Notes: generated by a model from the sequence alone, not told the origin. A stretch of 64,000 bases of DNA from Harmothoe impar (GCA_947462335.1 OX381714.1:17084618-17148617); one strand, 5' to 3'; shown: positions 45,540-57,596, numbered from the stretch's first letter. Made by a program: numbers and translations.

Positions 45540-45966
45540 CTGGTGCCGTGACCATTTTAGGTAAGTATAAAATTTATATTTTCTGTTTGGGGTATAGGTC
45601 AAGCTACTAACTTTAGAATTTTAAGGATAGTTCCTGTAGGTATAGACTGGTAGGGGATTGTTGGCAGTGCACCGTGAAGTTGGCAAGTAGGCCTATAGTG
45701 CAACTCACCCTACAGGGTCTGTGATTGTGTTCACTAGACTGTGACCGTATCAGGTGATACATTAATTGGTAGGGACACGTAATCTGAAGTGTTTACGTGG
45801 ACCCTGAACACTGTGTGGTCTATACATATACATAGGTATTATAGGAATTTTATTCTATAAGTTTGGTAAGGACAGAGTTTGATATATTTATTGCTTTTGT
45901 GTTGGACTATCTAGTAGGAGTAAGGTTCCATAGGTGAAAAGTGTGTGGTTATTTTGTTTTTTTCAG
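45540..45966 (+). other. Primer-binding region and putative 5'-UTR intron
   Basis: CTGGTGCCGTGACC begins here, with TGG at 45541, as expected for pairing with a tRNA 3' end; I cannot name the tRNA. A consensus donor AG/GTAAGT starts an intron at 45561. The T-rich acceptor TTTTTTTCAG ends at 45966, one base before the gag ATG. Splicing would remove 406 bases of leader. Confidence 0.6.
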
Positions 45967-45967
45967 G

Positions 45968-47860
45968 ATGGTAGTTGTTGGGATTGGTAGAGGTGAGCCT
46001 TCTGAAGGTGGGCCCGGTCTAGAGACAGACTTGGGGGCACTGGAACTCCCTCTGGCCATGAGGCCAAACTACAAGGTTGATGGGGTAACTCAGGGAGTGG
46101 TAGTGGATACTACACTGGGCGCGGGTGAGAAGCGGGAGTTAGCCGAGGCTGCTTCCCGGCTTTCTCCGGGTCGTGCCGGTTTCTCCCGAGTTTATCCGGG
46201 TAGCGCGCAGGAGGTAACTCAGGGAGTGGTAGTGGATACTACACTGGGCGCCGGTGAGAAGCGGGAGTTAGCCGAGGCTGCTTCCCGGCTTTCTCCGGGT
46301 CGTGCCGATCTCTCCCGAGTTTATCCGGGTAGTGCGCGGAAGGTAACACACGGCGAGCTGGTCATGACACAGTCGGTTTTAGGGTCAGTAGAGTTACACG
46401 TGGAGGGCACATCTGAATTGATGCCGGTCAGTGGTGATACAGGGAGGGAGGCTCAAACTGATTCTCTTCCTACTCCCGGAGGGGAGGTAGGCAAGGAGAT
46501 GGGGAATGAGACTCCGGCTGTGGATCCTAAGGACCGGGTTACTTTCGGGGCGATGCCAAGTGTAATTGAAAACCCGGAATCTGAGGCTCCAGGGGTTAAG
46601 AGACAACCAGATGGGAGCAAGGTTATAATGGATAGTGCCATGACACTCGGACTTAGAAGGGAACAGGATGAAGGGGAATCTCCTTGTAGGATAGTTGAAT
46701 GGAAGGAAGGGTTAGAGGAAACCCTTTGTAGTTTAGCGGGTCATGATGGGACGCAGCACAGTATGGGTGTGACCCCACCAGAAGGGCAACATAGAAAGAT
46801 GTCTATGTCTGAGGAACTGGTGTATCAATCTAACCCTGCTATCAGGGCAATGGGGATTGATGCTGTGCATAGTGAAGTTGGGAACAGTAGATCTGTGGAA
46901 TGGTCCTTAGCAGTGGCAAGGAAACCTGTGAGTACAGGTGTGACGCCGGTTAAGAGACGAGCAAATGAGCTGAAGCTATTTGATGGTACGATTCCATGGA
47001 GAAGGTGGTTTGTTCGCTTCGCTGCAGACATGCGTAATAATGGATGGGCTGGCGAGGAATGCCTGGCCTCCTTGGCATGGTGTCTGCGTGATGGTCCTGG
47101 TGACGCCGCTCTCACCGCCTTCGAACTCGACGGCGATGGCACATATGAAGGCCTAGTCGTATGTGCTGCTTGGGTTCTAGGTTCTGAATCGGGAACCGAC
47201 CAAGAGGCTGAGTTGGAGGCCCGTGTGCAACGGAAGGGTGAAGGACACCGACAGTTTGGCATGGCGCTTTGGGTTTTGGCTAGGGAAGCATTTGAGTCTT
47301 TTTCACCGAGCGATCCCTGGTTAGTGAGGAAACTAGGGGGGATATACATCGATGGGTTGGAAGACAATGTCTTACGGGCTGAAGTAAGAGCCCAGTGGAA
47401 GACAAAGATGTCGCTAGCAGACATCATTGATCTCACTGGGGACTGTGTGTTGAAGAGAAAGCTGTTGCGAACTGTCAATGTGACACCAGAGGGAGCATAT
47501 AGACCCTGTGTATTAAGTGAGGGTCAAGTTGCTGCTGAGTCACAAGAGGTGGCAGCACATACACCCCATTCCAAGTCAGATGTAGAGGAGTCTACTAGTA
47601 TGGTAGAGGAGTTACTACTTGACAAGAAAATGGAGTCCATGATCAAAAGGGTCATGAAGCGTGTGGGTAGAGCTGAATGGGGTGAGAAGACAAATCCTAA
47701 AAAGGCAAAGTCTAGTAAGGATTCTGTATGCCATAGGTGTGGGAAGCGAGGGCATTTTGCTAAACAGTGTGGGACAGAAGGTCCTGAGACAGAGATTGTC
47801 TTGAGAGAGCAAAAAGATGGGCCTGCTTCCAATTCCGCCCCACCACCGCCGGAAAACTGA
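45968..47860 (+). CDS. gag: Gag polyprotein of Ty3/Gypsy element
   Basis: Structural protein that forms the particle and packages element RNA. I choose the ATG at 45968, which lies one base after a strong splice acceptor; an in-frame ATG at 45941 would lie inside the putative intron. The N-terminal third carries a tandem duplication of 43 residues (129 bp, repeats starting at 46085 and 46214 and a worn third at 46343; [20 protein letters not shown]). The middle (about 335-500) is the capsid-like gag core ([20 protein letters not shown] onward). Near the C-terminus is one CCHC zinc knuckle, [14 protein letters not shown] (about 588-601), which binds RNA. It is open throughout, 630 codons. The next frame (protease/RT) overlaps in -1, which suggests frameshift expression. 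Confidence 0.9.
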   Translation: MVVVGIGRGEPSEGGPGLETDLGALELPLAMRPNYKVDGVTQGVVVDTTLGAGEKRELAEAASRLSPGRAGFSRVYPGSAQEVTQGVVVDTTLGAGEKRELAEAASRLSPGRADLSRVYPGSARKVTHGELVMTQSVLGSVELHVEGTSELMPVSGDTGREAQTDSLPTPGGEVGKEMGNETPAVDPKDRVTFGAMPSVIENPESEAPGVKRQPDGSKVIMDSAMTLGLRREQDEGESPCRIVEWKEGLEETLCSLAGHDGTQHSMGVTPPEGQHRKMSMSEELVYQSNPAIRAMGIDAVHSEVGNSRSVEWSLAVARKPVSTGVTPVKRRANELKLFDGTIPWRRWFVRFAADMRNNGWAGEECLASLAWCLRDGPGDAALTAFELDGDGTYEGLVVCAAWVLGSESGTDQEAELEARVQRKGEGHRQFGMALWVLAREAFESFSPSDPWLVRKLGGIYIDGLEDNVLRAEVRAQWKTKMSLADIIDLTGDCVLKRKLLRTVNVTPEGAYRPCVLSEGQVAAESQEVAAHTPHSKSDVEESTSMVEELLLDKKMESMIKRVMKRVGRAEWGEKTNPKKAKSSKDSVCHRCGKRGHFAKQCGTEGPETEIVLREQKDGPASNSAPPPPEN

Positions 47861-49461
47861 AAAGGGCTGTTGTTGATGACAAAACAACAGCCCCAACTTG
47901 TGTCGTTAAGGGTACTAGCCCCTGCTTAGTTGAGGAAGAATCATTACTGTTAACGCTGGGTAAGGCCGCATCCGGGTTGGGACGCCAACAGGATGAGACG
48001 GGGCCCCAGGAACCAAGCGAGATAGGCATTGGGGAGGTAGCACCCCCTGATGCTGCTTGTGAAAATGAGTTGGCAGGTAGGGTGCACAAAGTTTGTGACA
48101 TGCAACTCAACCCAGAGGATCCTGTAGTGGAATTTCTACAGAGACGTGGTTTTGATCTGGGCGGTAATGGGGATTTCCAACGCTTTGCAGACATGCCCTC
48201 CCCTTTAAAGGGAAGGCGCTGGTACTTGCCTGTAAAGATTCATGGGCGTTCGGCGGAATTTCTTATTGATACTGGGGCAAGCCACTCCATGATCGGTAGG
48301 GATTTCTTCCGCACGTTTGCAGACCTGCCTGATAAACCTTTCAGGGGCGATCGGGTTCGGACTGCGGATGGATCTCATATGCAGACATATGGCAAACAAG
48401 TGCTATCACTGGTGACGAATGGGACATCTTTCGTCATATCCCCGATTGTGGCTGAGATAACGGATCAGGGAATCCTTGGGATGGATTTTTGTGCTCTCTA
48501 TGGAGTAGGATTGGACAGTGTCACTGGTGAAGTGGTGATAAAGTTTCCATCTGAATTGAGAGTTAGTGGTGTCCTTCGAAGGATTTCAGGCGTCTCTTCC
48601 GTTGCTCAGACAGTCAGAATTCCTCCTCGCCATGTATGCAATGTAGTTGTATATAGCCGAGATGTGGAATTCAATCGCATGGGTGTGGTTGAGCCAGACA
48701 ATGAACAGCTTCGGAAGCTTGGTCTGACTTCAACTTGTACCCTGGTACAGAGTTCAAGACGAACAGTAGTGCCAGTCAGTAATATGACTTTTCAGGATGT
48801 GTACCTGGAAAAAGGGACGACCTTTGGGGACGTAACATATGCTGATGTGGTAGGAAGAGCTGACTCACCAGAGGTGGAGTTAGCAGCAAAGAGGGCAGTG
48901 GAATTAGGAGCTTTGGATCCATCCGCTATGCCAGTGGTGTTACAAGACACTGGAGAGCAGGATAGGAAGGAAGGCTATGGATTACCACTGCATCTTTTAC
49001 CATTAGTGACAGATAGCCACCTGGAGAAGGAAGAGGACAAAGGGAGTCTGGCTCAGCTATTGTGCGAGAATGCAGACTTGTTCTCTGCTCCAGGGGAGCA
49101 ATTGGGTAGAACTGACCGAGTAACTCATCGGATAGACACCGGTTCTAGCCAACCATTGCGCTTGCCATACCGGCGCCTCCCTTTGTCTAAGAAACAGGCA
49201 TTGGAGGATGAGGTAGACAAGATGTTAGGGGAAGGGATAATAAGGCCCTCAGATAGTCCATGGGCTAGTCCGGTGGTAATGGTTACCAAAAAGGATGGCA
49301 CCTGTCGATTCTGTATAGATTACAGGAGACTAAATGGGATTACGAGGAAGAATGCCTACCCCTTGCCACGCATTGACGAAAGTCTAGATTCCTTGGGAGG
49401 CAATCACTGGTTTAGTACCTTAGATCTCCAGTCAGGGTACTGGCAGATTGGGATTTGCTGA
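47788..49461 (+). pseudogene. pol: Pol part 1: protease and truncated reverse transcriptase
   Basis: This frame is -1 to gag and is open from about 47788, overlapping the gag end by about 70 bases. No ATG is needed if it is made by frameshifting; a G-GAA-AAC heptamer lies at 47851-47857, right before the gag TGA. An aspartic protease motif LIDTGAS lies at about 48262-48282. The RT begins with the usual [17 protein letters not shown] and [20 protein letters not shown], reaches motif [13 protein letters not shown], and stops four codons later at TGA 49459-49461. Everything from there to the connection domain is gone, including the second catalytic aspartate pair (YxDD-type box). The copy is therefore RT-dead. 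Confidence 0.9.
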
Positions 49462-51655
49462 GGTGTCGGCTCCTTTACAGGCGCTAGTAGTAGGAAAAAG
49501 GAAAGGAATGTTGAAGCTACCACCGTTTATTTGGACGGAATCAGCTGGACAGGCTTTTCAGAAGCTGAAGGAGTTATTCACGGTAACTCCTGTGCTGAGC
49601 TATCCTACTGAGGGTGATCAGTTCATCCTAGACACCGACGCTAGCAACGATAGCATAGGCGCTGTCTTATCCCAAGTGCAAGAAGGGAAGGAAGTGCCCT
49701 TGGCATTTGCTAGCAACAGCTTGAGTAAAACTCAACGCAATTATTGCACCACCAAGAGAGAGTTGTTGGCCATAGTAGTATACACAAAGAAATTCCGCCA
49801 TTATTTGTATGGTGGGAATTTTATCCTACGAACAGACCATTCATCCTTGAGATGGCTCCTTAATTTCAAGGAAGCAGATGGGATGATGGGTAGATGGATC
49901 TCCGCGTTGTCTGAATTGGGAATAGAGAATGCCCAGATTCAGCATCGGAGCGGAGTGAAGCACGTGAATGCGGATTGCTTGTCTAGGAGACCAATCCGAA
50001 GATGTGCAAGGTTGGACTGTGAAGACTGTGGCATACATAACGCTTTGGTGGCTCCAATAATGAATTTTGATCCAGCCTGGGAAGAGAACTTGGTGTTCTG
50101 GTCGGCGGAGTCCATACTTGAAGCTCAGCAGGAGGACGAAGGTATCAACATGATACGGAATCTGATCCTGGAGAGAGCTGCTCGTCCCGTCAGACCTGCT
50201 CTGTCATTAGAGTGTGTGGAAGTGAGGAACTTAGTGGGCCAATGGTCGCAGTTGGTAGTGCGAGACGGCCTATTGTGTAGATGGAAAACTCTTGAAGGCA
50301 AAGCCAGGAGGAGGCTACAGATAGTCTTGCCAGCTTCTCTGAGATGGGAAGTATTCGAGTTTTTCCATGGTCATCAGACTTCCGCTCATTTTGGCAGGAA
50401 ACGGACTTTGGACAAACTAGCGAGGAGATATTACTGGCCTGGGATGTCTAAGGATGTAATACGTTGGTTGATGGAATGCCCGACGTGTTGCCTGGTAAAG
50501 CCGGGCCCTGGGAAGGGTAAAACATCTCTCAGACAAGAACTGTTCGGAGTCAGATTTGCGAGGATAGCCATTGATATAATCACTGGCTTCCAGACAACTC
50601 CAAACTCCAACGTGTGCATGATGGTAGTACAAGACTACTATACCAAGTTTGTACGGGTAATTCCTATGAAAGATCATACTGCGCTTACTTGTGCACAAGC
50701 TCTGGTTAAGGAGTGGGTCCTAACATTTGGTGCACCCCTCATGCTGCATTCAGACCAAGGCAGGGAGTTTGAATCTCGTCTCTTCCAAGGGATGATGGAT
50801 GAGTTGGCAATAGTGAAGACACGCACTAATCCCTATCGACCGCAGTCGGATGGGATGGTTGAGAGGTTCAACCGCACATTGATACAGGGGCTGACTTCGT
50901 TAGTTAATTCTAAGCAGGATGACTGGGATACCTTTTCTCAGTATGTAGCCCATGCTTACAATTGTACAGTGCATGCATCCACTGGTTGCACTCCTAATAG
51001 CCTAGTGTTCGGATCTGAGATCATCATGCCAGCTGATTTAGTTTTTGGCAGTGTTCTGCGGAGGAAGGATCTCCCATGTCGAGTGGCATTTACGGAGACC
51101 CTCCGGCGTGAACTGCGTGAAAGCTATGCATTGGTGAGAGGGCACTTGAAGAAAGCTGCTATTCATCAGAAGGTTGGTTATGATACAGGCTTGAGGGAAC
51201 GGAAGTATGTGGTAGGACAGAAGGTGGTAAGATTGAAACCACCTGTCCATGGAAAGATCTCTAAAGGATGGGATGGACCCTTTGAGGTAACAAAAGTGAT
51301 ATCTGACGTCACTGTGTTACTCAAAGATGTCCGAGGCAAAATTGTTGCTGGCCATGTGGACCGCCTGAAACCTTGGCTGGGTCGCCGACCAGGCGATGAG
51401 GATGGACCCTTGGTAGAAGTACCTTTGCTTAAATCCAGGTGGGTGCGGAAAGAGCCTGAAGTGGCACCCACGTCTACTAAAAAGACCCCAAAAGCAGCGC
51501 CTGCTAAGAAGGTTAAGAGTAGAAAGAAGAAGAAGCAGAAGAAGTTAGCTGCTAAGGAGAGGGTCGGGAAGACTCCTCCTAGTGCTAAAACTGATGTACC
51601 CGCGGATCCTGTGCGTAGAAGTGCACGCATAGCAGGCCGGGGTGCTGTTACTTAG
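49448..51655 (+). pseudogene. pol: Pol part 2: RNase H and integrase, open but cut off from RT
   Basis: The frame differs from part 1 and resumes at the RT connection ([12 protein letters not shown]). RNase H: LDTDASNDSIGAVLSQ (first Asp at residue 63), the KRELLAIV Glu (104) and RTDHSSLRWLL (Asp 130). Integrase: an HHCC zinc site (His 309 and 314, Cys 344 and 347), a D-D-35-E catalytic triad at 376, 436 (SDQGREF) and 472 (VERFNRT), and a GPF motif (610-612) in the C-terminal domain. The tail (about 670-710) is very Lys-rich (KKVKSRKKKKQKK), a possible nuclear localisation or DNA-binding segment, with no chromodomain. It is 735 codons without a stop. It has no start of its own, so it is probably not expressed here. 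Confidence 0.9.
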
Positions 51656-51984
51656 TCAGATAAGGGGTCTGGATATGCCAGACGGGAGGTCCGAATTTGT
51701 TCGGATCTCCGAGGTTTATCCGAGGAACCCCGGGAAGTTAACAGCTGGTGCAGATTGTCGAGAAAACACAACGAGAAACCCGGATTCTTGGTATAAATTG
51801 ATGTGGCAGGAACGGGTGCTGCTTACTCAGTAGAGGGCATTGGGATTCCCGGTATTTGGAATGAGAATAATTATTTAAGATACTTACATGCCGTGATCTG
51901 TGTAGTGGGCTAAACCTTAGTAATTGTCGGGTTATTTGTCCCTAGAATCCAACCTATTATATCATTGGGAGGAGTGGTGTGTAA

Positions 51985-52205
51985 GAGTGGTTGAAAGGAG
52001 ATGTTACTCCTTAATATGAGGAAACCAGAAGGGTTTAAATGAGATGCTACTCCTAAATATGAGGAAATCAGAATGGTTGAGATGAGGAGATGTTAATCCT
52101 AAATATAAGGAAACCAGAATGGTTGAGATGAGGTGTTAATCCTAAATATGAGGAAACCAGAATGGTTGAGATGAGGAGATGCTATTCCTAAATGTGAGGA
52201 AACCA
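51985..52205. repeat. About five imperfect 45-bp units
   Basis: Units share CCTAAATATGAGGAAACCAG and AATGGTTGAGATGAGGAGAT; unit length varies slightly. Confidence 0.85.
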
Positions 52206-53017
52206 AAACTAAGAAACATTCCCCCGGGTAATTCCGGAACACCAAATCTTTTTCAACATTTATTGTATTCAGAATATCATGAATACATCCAGTGCGTTGT
52301 TCATCAATACTTGTTTTATGTCAGCATGAATGCTTAGGAGGTTAACTCAAACGCTCCTTGCACTCTTAAAAACATTGTAAAACTCAACGATGAGAGTGAG
52401 GATCTACCACCATTCATGGTTGCAAACATGGATGTGGTGTTTTCTCCCTCAGTGGAGATTGTTGGTGATGGTTCAGTCTTTGAAGGGGTGGCAGGAGGAT
52501 CCCCTGCCACTGTTTCATTTTACTGATAATTTGCCTTTAATCTCAGGGAAATTGTATTTTCCTAGTAGGGTGTAGTCCAAAGATCAAAATTGAACTAACA
52601 TGAGTTGGAGGCAGTGAAAGCTGATCTCCACTCTCGTATGAAGAAGAAGGAATAAGAGACAGAAGTACTCAAAACTGATCTCGAATTGAGAGATGTTTTG
52701 TATACTTTAGAACTCTTGGTGGAGAAAATTAGGATAGAGAAGCAATTGGAATTGGTTGCTTGTACTATCCTAACCACAAACCACATAATTCAATTAGACA
52801 TAGTTAAAAGACATGACTACCATGTGGGAGCATAAATTCTACTCCTTATAGTCTGATCTTATAGTTTAAATTGATCAAGTAAAGTCTTTCAAGGTAAAAT
52901 TGGTTGATCTGAATGAGTAGTACTCCGTTCTTGACAAAACAGTCATAAGAGGACGATGAGTGCTTCTCGGAGATTACTGATTTCTTTGAGGACTGCGATA
53001 ATAATACCACTTACTAT

Positions 53018-53165
53018 GTGGTATGGTGAGAGTACTATAGGGTAGAGAGGAGTTCTGCTCCACTACATCTATGGTACAGTGATGCAGTCTCGTGGTATGG
53101 TGAAAGTACTATAGGGTAGACAGGAGTTCTGCTCCACTACATCTATGGTACAGCGATGCAGTCTA
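53018..53165. repeat. Two 74-bp tandem units
   Basis: Units begin GTGGTATGGTGA at 53018 and 53092 and are nearly identical (AGTACTATAGGGTAGA, CACTACATCTATGGTACAG). Confidence 0.9.
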
Positions 53166-53627
53166 CAATGGTGTGTTAGGAGATGATCAATCTGATCCCC
53201 TCTCCTGCACCGGGAGTTGCAGCTACATAAGATGAATCAGGAGATGAAATTATAATCTCCTATAGATAATTCTAATGGGACTATATGGTCTCTGGGTACC
53301 TTCCTGGATCGGACGCTATGCCGGCCCGGGTACACAGAGTATGTTCCTCATTGGAATTCATTATTGCAAAGAAACTCAAACCCAGTAAGTTTGAGGAGAG
53401 TCCATGTCGGCTGACACTCGAATTGAGGAGTCAGAAACCTTTGGGTAAAAGTTCTAACCAAAACCTCTGGGTTTTAAGTGCATAAGACAAAGATTTTCTT
53501 GCGGAGCCATTAAGTCTAAAGCCTTGATCTCCGATGGAAGTTTTTACTTATGTTACATGATTTTGTAAGGTGATATGCCATGTCACTGTGATTTATATTC
53601 ACATAAGTATGCAAGTTGGTGGAAAAG

Positions 53628-53845
53628 ACAGGTACGCAGTCTGATATGAAAAATCAGAGTCAGGTACGCAATCATGTACACAGTCATGTACATAGACAGG
53701 TACACAGTCAGATATGAAAAATCTGAGTCAGGTACGCAATCATGTACACAGTCATGTACATAGACAGGTACGCAGTCAGATATGAAAAATCTGAGTCAGG
53801 TACGCAACCATGTACACAGTCATGTACATAGACCGGTACGCACTT
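53628..53845. repeat. Three 68-bp tandem units
   Basis: Each unit has CAGATATGAAAAATC, GAGTCAGGTACGCAA and CATGTACACAGTCATGTACA. TATGAAAAATC starts at 53644, 53713 and 53781. Confidence 0.9.
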
Positions 53846-54649
53846 CGCCACACTCACAGTTAGTGTTCGTCGTGGACGGGATGCTGCCTCTACAGTATGC
53901 TGAAGGGTACGGTTCCGGAGATGGTCTGGACAATTACCGTACGGACCTGCCTGTCCCTCTGCCATCCATCAAGCCTTATGATGTACGACTGCTGGGCTTT
54001 GACAGTCTGTTGAAGCTGCAGCTGTGGTGGGAGATTTGGATTATGGTGGAATACTGCAGAACTCTACCTCCTCCAATCTCCTGTCATCCTGATGAACTGA
54101 TTAGCGTTATGTGAGCTATGATACACATACACGCTTCTCCTACTACCAGCTATGAACTGTTCCGGTACAACTTCAGTGTTCCAGCAACTCTGTTCTACAT
54201 GAGAGTTGACTTATGGACTTCCAGTTGGATTATGTTACCTGTATCCAGTGGTTAGTCATCGATGGAGCACAGTGCAACACGACTGTTGTACTTAAAATTT
54301 TATAGAGGCACTATCATAATGTTGTATGGTTTGAAGGGTACAAATATGAAAAGACACTCCTAAGAACTTTTATATCTTGTGCCTAGTACCCAATTTATAT
54401 GCTAGTGTGTGTTTTCTGTGTTGGAGATACAACATTATATCTCTCCATGCTTGAGAAGCCTTCTCTCTGAGCAGGATATGCGTGAATCAAAACGGACAGT
54501 GAACACTCATTCTGCTGATATATTTGGATCTCTTTGAGACCAAGCAGAGACTATGCTACAGGTGGCTACATATTATTTGGTTTATGAAACCAGGGACTGC
54601 ACATATGTTGATATACTCGTGAAGGTTACCATAGATGCCTTGGACTATA

Positions 54650-54810
54650 ACACAGTTTCCTCAGTTTGACTTTCCAGAAGGGTTAGCAAGCTTAGAGATG
54701 TGTGTTTAATACTCGTATGTTGATGCCATGTGCTTTATACTGTAACACTGTTTCCTCAGTTTGACTTTCCAGAAGGGTTAGCAAGCTTAGAGATGTGTGT
54801 TCAATAAGTA
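54650..54810. repeat. Two copies of a 64-bp block, 95 bp apart
   Basis: GTTTCCTCAGTTTGACTTTC and the following GTTAGCAAGCTTAGAGATG recur at 54655 and 54750. Confidence 0.9.
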
Positions 54811-55133
54811 TGTGTAGCTATACTTTGGTTTGTGAAATCACTATGATATTCATCACTGCATTATCCGTTTCATATTCTTGAGCATTTCTAGAATTGAAAA
54901 TGTATGAATATTGAGAGAGGATATATGAGTTATTGGAGGTATTTTATTGAAGTATTTTCAGTAAGAGGAGTTTTCTAAACTCCTGGTATTGTTTTAATTG
55001 AGGTCTTGAGAAGTAAGTCGTCTCTACTATTATATAGTTTCGACAATATATATTGTTATACTCATGTTACTCATATAACAATACTCAATTCTTTCGGTTG
55101 CTGAAGGTTACTATATTGTCTGGTGGGGGGTAG

Positions 55134-55799
55134 TGTAGCGATCCGCCTTACTCCTCTCACCCTCACGCCGGTCTTGCCGGGCCTCCCGCCTGGTTACCCG
55201 GAGTTTCCCGGCAGAGCCCCAGGGTCACTGGGTACAGGCCCCCCTCCCCCCTGCTGCTGGTGGTGCTGGGTGCCTGGGACTCCCGGATTTGTGCCCACTG
55301 AACCTTGACCAGGGGCAGGTATATAAGGCCTGCCTGCCAGGACACCAGCAAGGTATTCCTTGAGGCTGGCTCATGCCAGTCCATAGAGTGCTACACAGCA
55401 GTGGGTCCTAGATCCCTGCTGTAGTCCCACTGTTGGAGCTGGGCTCCCTACAGGTTGGTTGCTGTCACATATATCTCCAAGTCTGGGAGATTGGTGTGAC
55501 AGGTATACGCTCCACCCTTCCCAACTCCCATGATGGAGTGGGAACTGTTGGAGGAGCCTTTCTGTATGAAGCCAGCATAGCCCCAACTATAGAACCCCTA
55601 TCCCCCATTCCTGTAGAAGTGGGGTTCTGAGGCATACATGAGTATGGGAGTGGGGAGTGAACTGAAGTAATAAGACCTGAGAATATATCTCATTCTGTTA
55701 CTGTGCTTGATCTATTGAAATAAAGAAATATAATTAATACAACCTATTCTTCGAATCTGTTGGCTCAGAATACAATCCCTGTATCCTGAACCAGTTACA
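55134..55799 (+). repeat. 3' LTR
   Basis: Same 666 bases as the 5' LTR apart from T at 55699. It has the TATA box at 55320-55328 and AATAAA at 55719-55724, and is followed by the right TTAG target copy. Confidence 0.95.
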
Positions 55800-55803
55800 T
55801 TAG

Positions 55804-57596
55804 TGATGTGAAGGTGTCAATTGTTGGCAGGCATCCTTTAATGGAAGGGTTTTGTCATTGTGACGCAGTTACAGGTACTTGTCTTTGGTGGCCAGAGTCC
55901 ATCCTTGCTGTGCCAGTTCTAAAATGTTGGTTGTTGTTGAAACAGAAAATTGGAAAATACAGAAATTGATGAGTGTAAACAGTTTATCCCAATTCAGTAA
56001 AATATGGACGTCCATACTTTGTGGAGAAACAGCAGCCTCCATGGGACATGGCATTCACGTCGGCTGGGTGCTGTTTCTGCACAAAGTCCCGCAAGTTGCG
56101 GAATACACATTCCGTGATTTGTGTAGAAAATAAAAATGATGAATGAAATCGTTTCTTGTACTCGAAATAATAGTTAGCCATTAACCTCTGCATATGAATG
56201 CAGACCATGATACGAAAATTGATAAGCAGAATTTGCGGAGGTCCATGGAGAAACAGCACGCTGGAAGTGGACAGTTGCTACACCTCCTCCTCTGGGACGT
56301 AGGGCCTATGTGACAGTCACCTATGGAAAGTAGAATGCATAGTTTATGTTCTAATTATACCAAGAGACGTATCATGTATTCCATATTGCTACTCATTTGG
56401 ATGGGAATGAATAACAATAATATTTTAATTCCAAAGTGACAAAAATAAGGAACATGCAATGGGAAATCACTCCCTATGTAGGCCTACACAAAAATTAGAC
56501 TGTCACTTGTAGATGTGATTTATTTTTGGTTACAAAATCCTCACGTCCCAAAAGTGTTTTTTTCCTTTTAAATGATTCGGTACACACACTCCCACTCCTC
56601 ACCCCCGCCCCCCACCCCACCAGCAATAAGTTACTAATATGACTACAGGTAGGATACAGGTAGACTAGCTGCAGATGGCCTGCACTGCAGATGTGTGGCC
56701 GGGTGAGTGTGGGCCGCCTCACTGTATGCAGACGGGGGTAGACTCACTACCACCGGTCACTATCCCATTACACTTTTCTTCAGTGGTTAGCTATCATTAC
56801 AGACAGTATACACGACTCACCTGGTTCTTTAATTGCTTCCTTTCCCTGGATATCAAAGGTCTTTGTACATCTAAGGACCTTCCTCACCGTCACCATGTCT
56901 CACACGAGTCACAAATGGAGGGCACTGTGACTGTGTTGTTGATAAACAGTGCTAGTGCCCCTAGACATAAAGGGGACTTAGGTAACCAGCATATCTCGCT
57001 CATGTCATGTAACTTCCGACGAGACCTTGGCTGTGAGCACGGATTTTCTCATGAGACTTCAGGGTAATATCCGGTAACATGGCCGCGTGTACGGACCAAT
57101 CCGATTCATCGCTATAAGTCATGATGAAATCTCAGCCATCAGCTGATTGTGAATTCTACAGTAACTGTTCTTGCCTATTTCATGTCTCTATTTTTCTCTA
57201 ATATATTCTACTTTGCTCTTTTTATAATTATAGGTAGGAAGTATATTCACTGACTGGAATGACACATTTATTGGTAAGTTCTATGGTAGTTTTTGGCACT
57301 TTCTTTACCTTACTTGTATTGTTATATTCTTATAAATGTATAACATGATTGATTAATGATAAAAGGGGAATTTCACTTTCAAAGTAACATTTAAACAGTT
57401 TTGTAACCTTGCCATGTACACTGTGTTCCTCCATAATAATCCATTATGTTTGCTTATATTTAAACAGACACTCCCACAAGGACTTCAAATACTCATGCCA
57501 AGAAAAGAAGAGATTCTGGATGAACAGCTTAAATGATGTTGTCAATGTTATGAATAAAATACCCCCCCCCCCTGCCTCAGTGCTAATTGGTCAATG
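55804..57596. other. Intergenic, no supported gene
   Basis: 55980-56265 has GGAGAAACAGCA words in two places (56023 and 56247) with GCGGAGGTCCATGG and ACGTCCAT between, loosely inverted. 56640-57070 has open frames without recognisable domains. A C-run lies at 57562-57571. Confidence 0.5.

Larger units (their letters stand above)
51656..55133 (+). other. 3.5-kb non-coding tract between pol and 3' LTR
   Basis: No envelope-like ORF was recognised; the longest frame (53782-54114) has no known domain. Four different tandem arrays lie here: about 45-bp units at 51985-52205, 74-bp units at 53018-53165, 68-bp units at 53628-53845, and a 95-bp-spaced repeat at 54650-54810. A G-rich polypurine-like tract ends the interval. 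Confidence 0.75.
44874..55799 (+). mobile_element. Ty3/Gypsy LTR retrotransposon, 10.9 kb, RT-deleted
   Basis: Two 666-base LTRs in direct orientation bound gag, protease, a truncated reverse transcriptase, RNase H and integrase, in the order that defines Ty3/Gypsy. TTAG flanks both outer edges (44870-44873 and 55800-55803). The LTRs differ at one base (45439 A versus 55699 T), so insertion is recent on a genomic timescale. A primer-binding region starting TGGTGCCGTGACC follows the 5' LTR (one base after it), and a G-rich polypurine-like TGGTGGGGGG (55121-55130) precedes the 3' LTR. Pol is broken by an internal deletion, so this copy cannot make its own RT. There is no chromodomain and no recognisable envelope gene. 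Confidence 0.95.

Noticed and set aside
45941..45967. Upstream in-frame ATG at 45941 as the gag start
   Set aside because: It lies within the putative intron's polypyrimidine region. The ATG at 45968, right after the acceptor, is more plausible, though without splicing 45941 could be used.
51178..51630. Long minus-strand frames opposite gag and pol
   Set aside because: Antisense shadows of the retroelement genes with no recognisable domains.
49448..51655. RNase H-integrase frame as an independent gene
   Set aside because: It starts in the middle of the RT connection with no ATG at its head and is the downstream part of a deleted pol.
53782..54114. 110-codon frame downstream of pol as a possible envelope or accessory gene
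   Set aside because: No signal peptide, membrane segment or known motif. Its first third is translated tandem repeat.
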